Origin: Patescibacteria group bacterium
GTDB lineage: Bacteria; Patescibacteriota; Microgenomatia; JAMCYU01
NCBI GenBank assembly: GCA_023473585.1
Contig: JAMCYU010000003.1
Span: forward strand, 1-59,014
Reading direction: 5' to 3'
DNA: 59,014 bases
Shown here: positions 50,227-58,497 of the stretch, piece after piece
Layout: each line of letters opens with the position of its first letter
Position numbering within the stretch: position 1 is the stretch's first letter
Program-made: the position numbers and the translations under genes
Notes under the pieces: model-generated
Told to the model about the DNA's origin: nothing
Databases searched by the model: none
The model's input: the letters and a program-made list of their open reading frames with translations, nothing else

Positions 50227-51048
50227 TTAAGCAAAGTTGACCTTAACGGCCGGGCTCATGGTGGTTTTAAGATAGGCCGTTTTTATCTTAAGCGAACCGA
50301 TGGTTGCAATTAAGGCTTTAAAATTATCTTCCAAATCTTTGTCGGAAAAACTTGTCTTGCCGATGACCAGATGAATAATAGGGGCTTCGGTTTCGGTTTT
50401 AAATTGAATTTGACCGCTGGAAAGACTTTTGGCCAGTTTTTCCGGGTCCTGACTGATGGTGCCGCTTTTCGGATTCGGCATAAGACCCTTAGGGCCTAAG
50501 ATTTTTGCCACCTTGGCTAACTTGGCCATCATGGTCGGGCTGGAAACTAAAATATCAAAATTGATTTTGCCTTTTTCAATTTCCGCCAAAAGCTCGTCAT
50601 CGGCGATCGCGACCCTGATTTGTTTACCGGTACCGTGCGGTAAACTGACCTGACCGCGAATGCCCTTTTCGGTCGTATTAAGATGGACTTCGACGGCACC
50701 GTCAAAACGGCTAAGATTGGTTTTTTTGATTAAAGATAAGGCTTCGCTAAGGGAATAAAGCTTTCCCGGATCAATTAATTTCTTCGCTTCAAGATAACGG
50801 GTTGAACGTTTTTTTTCTTTAATTTTAGCTTTCTTTTTTGTTTCTTCCGGAGTCGTTGGAGCTTCTTCTTCTATTTCCGTTTCTGGAGTTGGGGTTGACA
50901 AATCAGTCATGTCAACCAGTTTTTGGCCGCCCTTAAGATTGGCAAGATGAACCAGCCGTTTTTTCTTTTCCTCACGGCGGGTTTTATCATGTTCTTTCTG
51001 CGCTTTTTCGGCATCGCTGCCTAAGGTTTTGATTCTGATTTTTCCCAT
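50227..51048 (-). CDS. rplA: 50S ribosomal protein L1 with charged N-terminal extension
   Basis: The L1 fold spans about residues 80-273, with the signature GPKGLMPNPKSGT and TETEAPIIHLVIGK. About 75 extra residues precede it, rich in Lys, Glu, Thr and Pro (EEEAPTTPEETKKKAKIKEK), so the protein is longer than the usual 230. Such extensions are known in CPR relatives; the role is unclear. It follows rplK after 3 bases. Confidence 0.95.
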   Translation of the reverse strand: MGKIRIKTLGSDAEKAQKEHDKTRREEKKKRLVHLANLKGGQKLVDMTDLSTPTPETEIEEEAPTTPEETKKKAKIKEKKRSTRYLEAKKLIDPGKLYSLSEALSLIKKTNLSRFDGAVEVHLNTTEKGIRGQVSLPHGTGKQIRVAIADDELLAEIEKGKINFDILVSSPTMMAKLAKVAKILGPKGLMPNPKSGTISQDPEKLAKSLSSGQIQFKTETEAPIIHLVIGKTSFSDKDLEDNFKALIATIGSLKIKTAYLKTTMSPAVKVNFA

Positions 51049-51051
51049 AGA

Positions 51052-51474
51052 TTATTCGGTATCTATGCCCATGCTTCTGGCGGTGCCGGCGACAATTTTT
51101 TCCGCCGCCGCAAGATCATTGGCGTTTAAATCTTTAATTTTCTTATTAGCGATTTCTTCAATTTGAGTTTTATTTAATTTGGCAACCTTTTCCTGTCCGG
51201 CTTTGCTGGCGCCCTTTTCTAAACCCAGGGCCTTTTTAATCATTTCTGCAACCGGCGGCAGTTTGGTCACAAAAGAAAAAGTCCGGTCTTCATAAACCGT
51301 AATGACCGCCGGAATAACCTGTCCTTTAAGCTCAGTGGTTTTTTCATTATAAGCCCTGACAAATTCCATGATTGGCAGGCCGTGTTGACCTAAAGCCGGG
51401 CCAACCGGTGGTGCCGGCGTGGCTTCGCCCGCCGGTAAATTTAATTTAATAATGGTTTTAACTTTTTTAGCCAT
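51052..51474 (-). CDS. rplK: 50S ribosomal protein L11
   Basis: The 140-residue protein shows [39 protein letters not shown] and the C-terminal GTARSMGID motif. L11 forms the GTPase-associated centre with 23S rRNA. A degenerate-word hairpin separates it from nusG. Confidence 0.97.
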   Translation of the reverse strand: MAKKVKTIIKLNLPAGEATPAPPVGPALGQHGLPIMEFVRAYNEKTTELKGQVIPAVITVYEDRTFSFVTKLPPVAEMIKKALGLEKGASKAGQEKVAKLNKTQIEEIANKKIKDLNANDLAAAEKIVAGTARSMGIDTE

Positions 51475-51477
51475 AAT

Positions 51478-51556
51478 TAGTTATGAGTTATGAGTCATGG
51501 GTTATGAGTTATGATACAGAGTAAAATACTCCGAACTCAAAACCCCGAACTCATAA
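51478..51556 (-). repeat. degenerate-word hairpin between nusG and rplK
   Basis: Plus-strand arms: TAGTTATGAGTTATGAGTC and variants on one side, AACTCAAAACCCCGAACTCA then TAACTAT on the other. They are inverted runs of GAGTTATGA-like words. Confidence 0.75.
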
Positions 51557-52105
51557 CTATATTTTCGCTACCTGTAAAAAGTCAAGCTCAACCGGTGTTT
51601 CCCGGCCGAAAATCGAAACCAAAACTCTGATTTTGCCTTTTTCTTCATCAATGGCCTCAATGGAGCCTAAAAAATCAGCAAACGGGCCGTCAATAATTTT
51701 GACCGCTTCGCCAACAGAAAACGCCGTTTTATATTTGGGCGCTTCCATCTCCATGAATTTTTTAATGGCCTCAACTTCAGAAGGAGAGATGGGGGTGGGT
51801 TTATCACCGGTCCCGACAAAAGCCGTGACGCCCTGTGTCGTCCTTACGGCCAACCAGCTGTCATCGTCCAAAATCATTTTGACTAAAAGATAGCCGGGGA
51901 AAATTTTCTCTTTAACGTCTTCTTTTTTGCCGGCGCGGACCGTGACCACATTTCTGGTGGGGACGATAATGTCCAAAATCTTATTTTCCAGTTTCATTGA
52001 GGCAATGCGCTGTTTGAGGGCCTGGGCGACCTTAACCTCATGACCGGAATAGGTATGGACAACATACCAGGCAGCCTCAACAACTTTTTGTTCGTTACTT
52101 TTCAT
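51557..52105 (-). CDS. nusG: transcription termination/antitermination protein NusG
   Basis: The 182-residue protein has the NGN domain (AWYVVHTYSGHEVKVAQAL, PGYLLVKM) and the KOW domain (FSVGEAVKIIDGPFADFLGS). It links RNA polymerase to Rho or the ribosome; rho is at 11661. Its start overlaps the secE stop. Confidence 0.97.
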   Translation of the reverse strand: MKSNEQKVVEAAWYVVHTYSGHEVKVAQALKQRIASMKLENKILDIIVPTRNVVTVRAGKKEDVKEKIFPGYLLVKMILDDDSWLAVRTTQGVTAFVGTGDKPTPISPSEVEAIKKFMEMEAPKYKTAFSVGEAVKIIDGPFADFLGSIEAIDEEKGKIRVLVSIFGRETPVELDFLQVAKI

Positions 52106-52287
52106 TTTTGTAAAATAATTTCCATGATTTTGGTTAAAAGATAATCAATCGCGCCTAAAAATAAACCAACGCTGACGCTGATTCCAACCACCACGGTTGT
52201 CAATCTGATGGTTTCTTTTTTCGTTGGCCAAACAACCTTGGCCAGTTCGGTTTTAACCTCTTTTAAAAAAACAACGGGACTTTGCAT
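52102..52287 (-). CDS. secE: preprotein translocase subunit SecE
   Basis: The 61-residue protein has the SecE pattern: FLKEVKTELAKVVWPTKKET followed by one membrane helix (VVVGISVSVGLFLGAIDYLL). It is the single-helix type. It heads the nusG-rplKAJL unit and is divergent from galU with a 77-base gap. Confidence 0.95.
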   Translation of the reverse strand: MQSPVVFLKEVKTELAKVVWPTKKETIRLTTVVVGISVSVGLFLGAIDYLLTKIMEIILQK

Positions 52288-52327
52288 CCTGCTCTCGATC
52301 TTTTCCCCAATTTAAAAATTATTTTGT

Positions 52328-52357
52328 TTGACTTTGGGGGAATACGGGAGATATAAT
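52328..52357 (+). promoter_or_regulatory. galU promoter (leaderless transcript)
   Basis: TTGACT (52328-52333), an 18-base spacer and TATAAT (52352-52357) lie 7 bases before ATG 52365, so transcription should begin at or next to the start codon. Confidence 0.75.
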
Positions 52358-52364
52358 AACATAG

Positions 52365-53243
52365 ATGAAAAAAATTCGCAAGGCCGTTATTCCGGCTGCC
52401 GGTTTCGGAACCCGTTTCCTTCCTCAAACCAAAGCTATGCCTAAAGAAATGCTGCCCGTGGTTGACAAACCGGTAATTCAATACGTGGTTGAGGAAGCGG
52501 TGGTCAGCGGCATTGAGGATGTCGTCATCGTCACCGGTGCTGCAAAAAGAGCGATTGAGGACCATTTTGATATACCTAATGCTGATTTGGTAAATAATCT
52601 TTTACAGGGTAAAAAAGAAACAATGCTTGAGGAATTGAAGAAAATTGCGGAAATGGCAAATTTTATTTACGTTCGCCAAAAAGGGCTTTATGGGAACGGG
52701 ACGCCGGTTTTGTCAGCCGAACCGATTATCGGCAATGAAAGTTTTGCCGTCATGTGGGGCGATGAATTCATTAAAGCCGATCCGCCAAGATTAAAGCAAA
52801 TGATTGAAGTTTGGCAGGAATACGGGGGCGTTGTCATTTCGGGCGTGCGGATTGAAACAAAGGATCATTTATCCCGATACGGGATTGCCGAACTGGAACC
52901 GGTAAAAGGCCCGGTTTATAAAATTAAAAAAATTGTCGAAAAACCCTTGCCGGATGAGGCGCCTTCCAATTTAGCCACCCACGGCGCTTATATTCTGCCG
53001 CCGGAGATTTTTCCGGCCTTAAAAAGCCTAAAACCGGCCAAGGGCGGCGAAATTTGGCTGGTTGACGCGATTAATATTTTACGCGATCAGGGAATTCCGG
53101 TTTACGCCTGCGAAATCCAAAACGGGAAATACTATGATACTGGCAACAAACTGGAATATTTAAAAACCGTGATCGAATTTGCCCTGGCTCGGTCGGACAT
53201 CAACGGCGAATTCCGCGCCTACCTCAAAACCCTCAAGTTATAG
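52365..53243 (+). CDS. galU: UTP-glucose-1-phosphate uridylyltransferase
   Basis: The 292-residue protein has the GalU N-terminus KAVIPAAGFGTRFLPQTKAM with the PKEMLPVVDKPVIQYVVEEA block, then KGLYGNGTPVL, MWGDEF and GEIWLVDAI. It makes UDP-glucose from UTP and glucose 1-phosphate and can feed the glycogen-type enzymes and surface glycosyltransferases in the window. It is the first of four plus-strand genes inside a minus-strand ribosomal region. Confidence 0.95.
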   Translation: MKKIRKAVIPAAGFGTRFLPQTKAMPKEMLPVVDKPVIQYVVEEAVVSGIEDVVIVTGAAKRAIEDHFDIPNADLVNNLLQGKKETMLEELKKIAEMANFIYVRQKGLYGNGTPVLSAEPIIGNESFAVMWGDEFIKADPPRLKQMIEVWQEYGGVVISGVRIETKDHLSRYGIAELEPVKGPVYKIKKIVEKPLPDEAPSNLATHGAYILPPEIFPALKSLKPAKGGEIWLVDAINILRDQGIPVYACEIQNGKYYDTGNKLEYLKTVIEFALARSDINGEFRAYLKTLKL

Positions 53244-53308
53244 CCTCCGATTCCGGGAATCAATATATCATAATAGATCAATTGATAAAAAAGCAACTTT
53301 CAAGTGGT

Positions 53309-53398
53309 ATAGTGAGCGAAACGAATTAATCAAAGAAATATCAATAAGCAAAGCTTTTACGTTGTAATAATTTCACTCATTTATCTTTGATATAATGT
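53309..53398 (+). promoter_or_regulatory. leader element with possible pseudoknot before the gene at 53421
   Basis: TATAGT is followed by GAGCGAAACGAATTA. GAGCGAAA pairs with TTTCACTC (one mismatch) and ATCAAAGA pairs with TCTTTGAT. The loop contains an extra AGCAAAGCTTTTACGTTG hairpin, similar to the unit at 14193. A second TATAAT ends the element. Confidence 0.6.
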
Positions 53399-53420
53399 TC
53401 TTTTGCTTAAGGAAAAGCTT

Positions 53421-54524
53421 ATGGGAGTTGTACTACAGGAAAGAAAAGAACCTCGACAGCCGGAAGTTGCTTTGTCAGGAATCGTCCCTCCCGAGAGGCT
53501 TAAGGTTCGAGAAAGGGTCCGCGGAAGTTTGCCTCTTTTTATTATCCAAAGAACGGAAAGAAATACACAAATTGCCAAAATGTGGCGTCTTCCCGGAACT
53601 TCGGTTAGGGTTTCTCCCCAAGGTGATATTTTCTATCCGGTCTGGCGAGAGCGATCTTTTATTATCAAGCCCGAGCTTTATTTTCCTCTTTCAAAATTAC
53701 CCTGGGGTTGGACTTTTGCAAGGCTGCTAGATTCAAAAAGAAGGCCGATTTCCGAGGTGATTTTTCATCAGGTTAAAAAAGACGGAGGAGCGGTTGAGGC
53801 AGGGATAAGGAATATGGATCATGTCATAAAAAGATATAGAGATGAAGGGAAAGAGCTAGAACAGATAGGGTTAATTAGAGAACAAATTGACAAAGTTACG
53901 AATGCCTTACAAGAAACCAGGGGTATTCCCCGCGAAGATTTTGAAGAGATCTTTAGGAATCTTTACCAACAGACCTTGGAATTAATGGAAAAATCGGGGA
54001 TGAGGCGGGCACGGTCAGCCTTAAAAAGAGATATGGATTTACTTTTGGAAGAAGCAAGCAAGGGTAAAGACAAAGGTGATCGCCGCAACCCCGGAGCAAT
54101 GATGAAAAAACTTGAGGCCGTGGTTAAAAGAATTGAATATCGTTTTCATGAGACTGGTTTTATCGTTGGTAAATTTGAAGCCATGAGGATAGGACTTATT
54201 GATCAGAGGATGAAAGACAGGGACATTTTAAAAAGGACAAGAGATGAACTTAAGCTTGCCCTTATTCATGAAGCCTTTAAGTTTCCGGAAAAGGGTACTG
54301 ACAAAAGACAAAAAGGAATGATCATGGGAAAAACAGGCACGTTTATTTATCGTCTTGGGTTAACCAGAATAAAAGGCTACCGGCCAATAGCCGTTGCCGC
54401 AGTTGACAAGCTTGAGAGAGCAAAAGAAATGGTCGGAAAAGAAAATTATCAGGAAGCAAAAAAAATCTTCAAGGAGGTTTTAAACGAAGTTTCTTCTGGA
54501 TTAGATAAATTTCAAGAAAAGTGA
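53421..54524 (+). CDS. hypothetical protein (367 aa)
   Basis: I do not recognise this protein. The N-terminal part (about 1-130) is a mix of strands with basic residues (VSPQGDIFYPVWRERSFIIK); the rest is long helices rich in Arg, Lys and Glu (EAGIRNMDHVIKRYRDEGKE, KKLEAVVKRIEYRFHETGF). The C-terminus has a TPR-like helical pair (LERAKEMVGKENYQEAKKIF). There is no signal peptide. ATG 53421 follows AAGGA by about 9 bases; TTG 53403 is less likely. It is paired with the unknown gene at 54558, 33 bases downstream. Confidence 0.65.
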   Translation: MGVVLQERKEPRQPEVALSGIVPPERLKVRERVRGSLPLFIIQRTERNTQIAKMWRLPGTSVRVSPQGDIFYPVWRERSFIIKPELYFPLSKLPWGWTFARLLDSKRRPISEVIFHQVKKDGGAVEAGIRNMDHVIKRYRDEGKELEQIGLIREQIDKVTNALQETRGIPREDFEEIFRNLYQQTLELMEKSGMRRARSALKRDMDLLLEEASKGKDKGDRRNPGAMMKKLEAVVKRIEYRFHETGFIVGKFEAMRIGLIDQRMKDRDILKRTRDELKLALIHEAFKFPEKGTDKRQKGMIMGKTGTFIYRLGLTRIKGYRPIAVAAVDKLERAKEMVGKENYQEAKKIFKEVLNEVSSGLDKFQEK

Positions 54525-54557
54525 TAAGATAAGCCCCGTTTATTCCCTTTTTTCCTT

Positions 54558-55676
54558 ATGGTTAATAAGCTAGAAAAAAATTTAGGAGAGTTGACCTGTT
54601 GGGGCGGAGTTGATAAACAACTTATACATTTTCGTCTGCTGGCTCCCCAGACTGTTTCGGATTTCTTTTGTTTGGAAAAAGACCTTAACCCCCATTTTCT
54701 TTTACGAGAAGTTAGGCCATCGCCCCTAAGAGACCGCACCAACTTAATGATTCGCTTAATGCCACAAACCGGTGAAATTCGGGCATTGACATTGGGTATT
54801 AATTCGGATTGGGGCGAAACCATTGTTAGGACCGATGATCCCCAAAGAGTCTTCGACCAAACTCCAAGACCAAAAGAGCTTGGCGGTGCGACTATTTATG
54901 TTGATAATGCGGTTAAAGATGAAGTCAAACTTTCTGGTTTGCTAGGAGTTTTAAGTCAGGAACTTAGAAGCGAGGCGAAGATTTTGATTCTGGACAGTCA
55001 GGCGTTAAATCTGACTCAAGATGGAAAAATTACCGAAGAAGACATCGCCGTACGTTCCGCTTTTTTAGAAAGCTATGGTTTTGTCGCTCGTCATTTTGGT
55101 TTGACACGAACAGGAGCTGTCAATTATTGGTCAGCCAGAAAAAGCAAAGAAGCCCACGGACGAAACGAGTGTGATTTAACTGCCAAGCCCTGGTATCAAT
55201 ACGTTAAGCAGAGAGCCATTAATGACTATCAAGGCTATAGATCGGTTGATACGAGCTTGATTGACGAAAGATGTCGGCACAGTAAATTTGCCTTAAGAGA
55301 TTATCAGGCTCTAAAAAACGGTTATGGTGTTCGATTGACAAGTTTTTGTGGTTGCGTTTTTGAGATTTCCCTGGACGGGTCAACGGCTTTGGTTGCCAAT
55401 TGTCCCAACGAAGATTGTCCCCATGATGGCGGACCAGTTATTAAAAAAGAACCATTAGAGCTGGGGATTTTTCTTAAACCCGATGCTAGTAGTCAGGTTT
55501 GTGAGAGATGCGGCTGTCCGAGCGTTTATCTTAATAGAGGCGTTCTTGGAAAAGGAAAAAGAGGCGATCTTTTGGTTCAAGAAGAAGTTTGTTGTAGTCA
55601 CTGCGGGGATTTAGATAGTTTTACATACTGGATACCTAAAAACACTGTTGATTGTAATCGTAAAGTTGTAGACTAA
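54558..55676 (+). CDS. hypothetical cysteine-rich protein (372 aa)
   Basis: I do not recognise this protein. The N-terminal 240 residues look globular and soluble; the C-terminal 110 residues contain several cysteine pairs: FCGCVFE, CPNEDCPHDGG, CERCGCP and CCSHCGD. At least one zinc ribbon is likely. The C-terminal ribbon could bind nucleic acid, but nothing proves it. It stands between another unknown gene and a GT2 gene that starts 5 bases later, so it is probably co-transcribed with both. Confidence 0.6.
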   Translation: MVNKLEKNLGELTCWGGVDKQLIHFRLLAPQTVSDFFCLEKDLNPHFLLREVRPSPLRDRTNLMIRLMPQTGEIRALTLGINSDWGETIVRTDDPQRVFDQTPRPKELGGATIYVDNAVKDEVKLSGLLGVLSQELRSEAKILILDSQALNLTQDGKITEEDIAVRSAFLESYGFVARHFGLTRTGAVNYWSARKSKEAHGRNECDLTAKPWYQYVKQRAINDYQGYRSVDTSLIDERCRHSKFALRDYQALKNGYGVRLTSFCGCVFEISLDGSTALVANCPNEDCPHDGGPVIKKEPLELGIFLKPDASSQVCERCGCPSVYLNRGVLGKGKRGDLLVQEEVCCSHCGDLDSFTYWIPKNTVDCNRKVVD

Positions 55677-55681
55677 AGATT

Positions 55682-56545
55682 ATGGCTAATAATAAATTAC
55701 CATCGGTTTCCATCATTATTCCGACTCTAAACGAGGCCGATTATCTCGGTTACCTTCTTTTTTCTCTCTCCCGGCAAACCTACCGGGATTTTGAAGTGAT
55801 TGTTTCCGATGGTTCCTCTCAAGATAAAACTTTGGTCATTGCCGAAAGCTTTAGGGCTTATTTGCCGGCCTTAAAGATTGTCGTTTCCGAAAAGCGCTCA
55901 CCGGCCATCCAAAGAAATCGGGGAGCGGAAAAAGCGCAGTTTAAGCAGTTGCTTTTTTTGGACGCCGATACGATCTTACCGAATGATTTTTTAGAAAAGA
56001 GTCTAAAGGAAATTAAAAAAGAAAAACTGGATTTAGCTAATCCCATCAGCGCTCCTTTAACTAAGAAAGTTATTGATCAATATTATTATTTGGTTACCAA
56101 CTGGGGTATGGATATTATGCAAAATATCTTTCCTCTGGCTTATGGCTGGACAATTTTTTCCAAAAAAAGCCTACATTGGAAAATCGGCGGTTTTGATGAA
56201 AAATTGGCAAAAATTGCCGAAGATACTGATTATATTCAAAGAGCCGTTAAAAATGGGAGCAAATTCGGAATTATCAAAAGCAGTTCGCCGTTTGTTTCCG
56301 TTCGCCGGCTGGATTTGGAGGGCAGGGGAGGACTAATTAAAAATATGTTAGTACAGGGTCTCTACTTTAGTCTTTTTGGGAAATACAAAGCCCAGGATTT
56401 AATTCAAAGACCCTACGGCAATTATCATAAGTTAAAGCAGATTTTGGTTAAAAGAAGGACGACGAGCCAATTTTTACGCCATTTAAAACCTCAACAATTA
56501 ACGAAATTCCTAAAAAGTCTCAAAAAACTTCTCGAGGAGATTTAA
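55682..56545 (+). CDS. family 2 glycosyltransferase
   Basis: The 287-residue protein has the GT-A fold start VSIIIPTLNEADYLGYLLFS, DFEVIVSDGSSQDKT (nucleotide-binding), RNRGAEKAQFKQLLFLDADT (DxD-type metal site) and a later EDTDYIQRA catalytic-type motif. No C-terminal membrane segment is obvious. It probably transfers a sugar onto a surface glycan or lipid. It ends 8 bases before the convergent tRNA-Trp. Confidence 0.88.
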   Translation: MANNKLPSVSIIIPTLNEADYLGYLLFSLSRQTYRDFEVIVSDGSSQDKTLVIAESFRAYLPALKIVVSEKRSPAIQRNRGAEKAQFKQLLFLDADTILPNDFLEKSLKEIKKEKLDLANPISAPLTKKVIDQYYYLVTNWGMDIMQNIFPLAYGWTIFSKKSLHWKIGGFDEKLAKIAEDTDYIQRAVKNGSKFGIIKSSSPFVSVRRLDLEGRGGLIKNMLVQGLYFSLFGKYKAQDLIQRPYGNYHKLKQILVKRRTTSQFLRHLKPQQLTKFLKSLKKLLEEI

Positions 56546-56553
56546 AAAGAGGG

Positions 56554-56626
56554 CAGGGGTGGCAGGACTCGAACCTGCGACCGCTCGTTTTGGAGACGAG
56601 AGCTCTACCAACTAAGCTACACCCCT
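56554..56626 (-). tRNA. tRNA-Trp (CCA)
   Basis: Acceptor stem AGGGGTG/CACCCCT, D-arm AGCTTAGTTGGTAGAGCT, anticodon loop CTCCAAA with anticodon CCA, and T-arm CAGGTTCGAGTCCTG. The 3' CCA is not encoded. The first 10 bases also encode the end of the upstream ORF. Confidence 0.92.
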
Positions 56627-57282
56627 AAGTGTTTGCTTAGTGTATTATATAAGGCTTTTAGCTCTTTTGCAATTTTAGCGTCGTAATAGACTATTGATAC
56701 ACAACCTTGATAATTTTTTCTGATTCTTTTTCCAGTATTAGGTTTTCGATAGCTTCGGTTAAATTGAGTGAGCGGAATTTTAGTAATTTTCGACCAAAAA
56801 GTCTTTTGTTTTTTATCATTATGATATTCATGAATATGAACTAAAGCCCGAAATTTAGCCTCATTAAGATCAAAAGATTTTCTTAAAAGCTCTAAAAAGA
56901 CAGCAATCATTGCTGGGTCGGAATTAGTAAACTTAAGACTGGTTCTATTTATTTTTGTTCCCTCACACCAATAAAGCAAAGAGCAGAAAAATCGACAAAG
57001 ATGTCTATTGAATCTAACATGCCTCAACTCCTTAATCGCCCTTCTATTTAATTCGTTTAGAACCTTTTCCCTTTTTGTTCGAGCGATTAGTTGACTTTTA
57101 TATTGTCCCAAAATACTTCTTTTCTTAAGTCTTTCTTGAGCCTTTTTATTTAAAACGACAGTAGAAAGCCAGACAGAAGTTGTACTTTTGGCTATCTTTA
57201 ACTCATCAGCAACTTCCTTAAGAGAGAATCCTTGTTTTCTCAAGTTTAACGCTTTAGTTTTAATTTCAAGAGAATAGCTCAT
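56617..57282 (-). CDS. helix-turn-helix protein with LAGLIDADG-like C-terminal domain
   Basis: The 221-residue protein starts with a helix-turn-helix (ALNLRKQGFSLKEVADELKI then AKSTTSVWLS, about 11-40). The C-terminal part has CSLLYWCEGTKINRTSLKFT and NSDPAMIAVFLELLRKSFDL, which resembles LAGLIDADG-type folds of a family common in CPR and archaea. No catalytic activity can be claimed: the acidic residue of the LAGLIDADG helix appears as E in YWCEG. It has its own promoter with a GTTC/GAAC inverted repeat. Its stop codon lies inside the tRNA-Trp gene. Confidence 0.7.
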   Translation of the reverse strand: MSYSLEIKTKALNLRKQGFSLKEVADELKIAKSTTSVWLSTVVLNKKAQERLKKRSILGQYKSQLIARTKREKVLNELNRRAIKELRHVRFNRHLCRFFCSLLYWCEGTKINRTSLKFTNSDPAMIAVFLELLRKSFDLNEAKFRALVHIHEYHNDKKQKTFWSKITKIPLTQFNRSYRKPNTGKRIRKNYQGCVSIVYYDAKIAKELKALYNTLSKHLGV

Positions 57283-57313
57283 TAATTAAACCACCGATAG
57301 ATGTTATATAACC

Positions 57314-57343
57314 ATATTAGTATGTTCGAAAAGAACCTGTCAA
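57314..57343 (-). promoter_or_regulatory. promoter with operator-like inverted repeat
   Basis: On the minus strand TTGACA (57343-57338) and TAATAT (57319-57314) are separated by 18 bases. The spacer contains GTTC-TTTTC-GAAC, an inverted repeat that could be an autoregulatory site for the helix-turn-helix protein. Confidence 0.5.
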
Positions 57344-57477
57344 GAAGAGAAAGTTTTTCTACTATAATTTGATTTTTCCTTTAAAAGCTTGGTAGAGCTG
57401 ATAGTTTCTTATCTATATTAATAGTATTAAAGTAAAGTAAGATAGCTATTGATAGTTATTAACCTATTTAATCTCTC

Positions 57478-57505
57478 TTGACAGTTCCTCTTAAAGAGTT
57501 AAAAT
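57478..57505 (+). promoter_or_regulatory. promoter of the small membrane protein
   Basis: TTGACA (57478-57483), a 16-base spacer and TAAAAT (57500-57505) precede ATG 57549. Confidence 0.55.
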
Positions 57506-57548
57506 TAAGCCAAATTTCTGCACCGCACCTACTCTAAAAAGGTCTTTT

Positions 57549-57722
57549 ATGATGTTATATTGGGGAATCTTTACCGTCGGTTTTTATTTGGGGATCATCT
57601 TTAATCTTGCGTTGTGGTCCAAAAAAGACAACGAAGAATTTGGGATGGGTCAAAACCTAAAACAGGAACTTCCCTCAATGAGTTCGGAAAAAGAAGAAAA
57701 ATACCTAATACCTAATACCTAA
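57549..57722 (+). CDS. small single-pass membrane protein (57 aa)
   Basis: MMLYWGIFTVGFYLGIIFNL gives one membrane helix (about 3-22), followed by a charged tail with Lys and Glu. AAGG lies about 8 bases before the ATG. The last residues (YLIPNT) come from the degenerate-word repeat at 57700, which has probably replaced the original end. I do not recognise the family. Confidence 0.5.
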   Translation: MMLYWGIFTVGFYLGIIFNLALWSKKDNEEFGMGQNLKQELPSMSSEKEEKYLIPNT

Positions 57723-57735
57723 TACCTACTTCAGT
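57700..57735 (+). repeat. short tandem words ATACCTA between two genes
   Basis: Four near-identical words (ATACCTAATACCTA...) lie between the small membrane ORF and the end of rpmG. Confidence 0.7.
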
Positions 57736-57902
57736 TTTTCCGTTTCCTTGTGCTCCGTGACCTTGCGACAGTGGTGGCAGAATTTGCGTAAGACCAATTT
57801 TTCTGGCCGATTAAGCTTGTTTTTGGTTGTAATGTAATTTTGCGATTTGCACTCGGAACAGACAAGGGCAATTTTAACGCGATGCTCACCTTTCTTAGCC
57901 AT
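57726..57902 (-). CDS. rpmG: 50S ribosomal protein L33
   Basis: The 58-residue protein has the L33 pattern with zinc cysteines: IALVCSECKSQNYITTKNK (CxxC), then LRKFCHHCRKVTEHKETE (CxxC), the four-cysteine zinc-binding form. The start is fixed by AAGGAGGT before the ATG. It lies downstream of tRNA-Thr and upstream of tRNA-Trp in the same direction, the ancestral order that elsewhere leads into secE. Confidence 0.92.
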   Translation of the reverse strand: MAKKGEHRVKIALVCSECKSQNYITTKNKLNRPEKLVLRKFCHHCRKVTEHKETEKLK

Positions 57903-58039
57903 AGTACCTCCTTAATTCATATAGCTTTTAGTTTGAAACATGAAACATTATATCATAATCTCTTTAGTTGAGCCCAAAGTGGGAATCCTCCTTCTCCCTC
58001 GACTAGCTCGGGATTCGGCAGGACAGGTCGAACCCTTTT

Positions 58040-58115
58040 TGGAGCCTGAGTCGGGAATTGAACCCGAGACCTCGTCTTTACCAAAGACGTGCTCTACCAA
58101 CTGAGCTACCCAGGC
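58040..58115 (-). tRNA. tRNA-Thr (GGT)
   Basis: Acceptor stem GCCTGGG/CTCAGGC, D-arm AGCTCAGTTGGTAGAGC, anticodon loop TTGGTAA with anticodon GGT, and T-arm CGGGTTCAATTCCCG. CCA is encoded. Confidence 0.92.
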
Positions 58116-58184
58116 AAGTCAGGTGAACAGTCTATCACTTTAAACCGTTCGGCTTGCGGTTTATTATATAATATAGACAAAGAG

Positions 58185-58475
58185 ATGACAAATCATCATT
58201 TCGGTCACTTTCTTTTTTCAGCGTTAATGATTTTTATTTCTGCTTTACCTTTGATTGGTTCCGGCATTGTCATTTTCTTAATCGGATTTTTAATCTTTAC
58301 CAAGGCCGGTTCACCCTACGAAACCATCCTTGGTATCCCCGTTATCTTAGTCGGATTAAGTATCATTCTAATTAATCTCTACGAGGTTTTGGCTGGTATT
58401 CTTGACAGAAGATATAATTTAAGACGCTGTTTGCTTTGTCGCTCAAAGACAGAAAAGGTCGATGGGGGACTTTAA
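58185..58475 (+). CDS. small two-helix membrane protein (96 aa)
   Basis: Two hydrophobic segments are visible (SALMIFISALPLIGSGIVIF and ILGIPVILVGLSIILINLYE), followed by a basic tail with CLLC. The family is unknown. ATG 58185 is preferred, because the upstream open frame is only antisense of tRNA-Thr. AAAGAG lies directly upstream. Confidence 0.6.
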   Translation: MTNHHFGHFLFSALMIFISALPLIGSGIVIFLIGFLIFTKAGSPYETILGIPVILVGLSIILINLYEVLAGILDRRYNLRRCLLCRSKTEKVDGGL

Positions 58476-58497
58476 AGTAAAATGATATAATGGGGAC

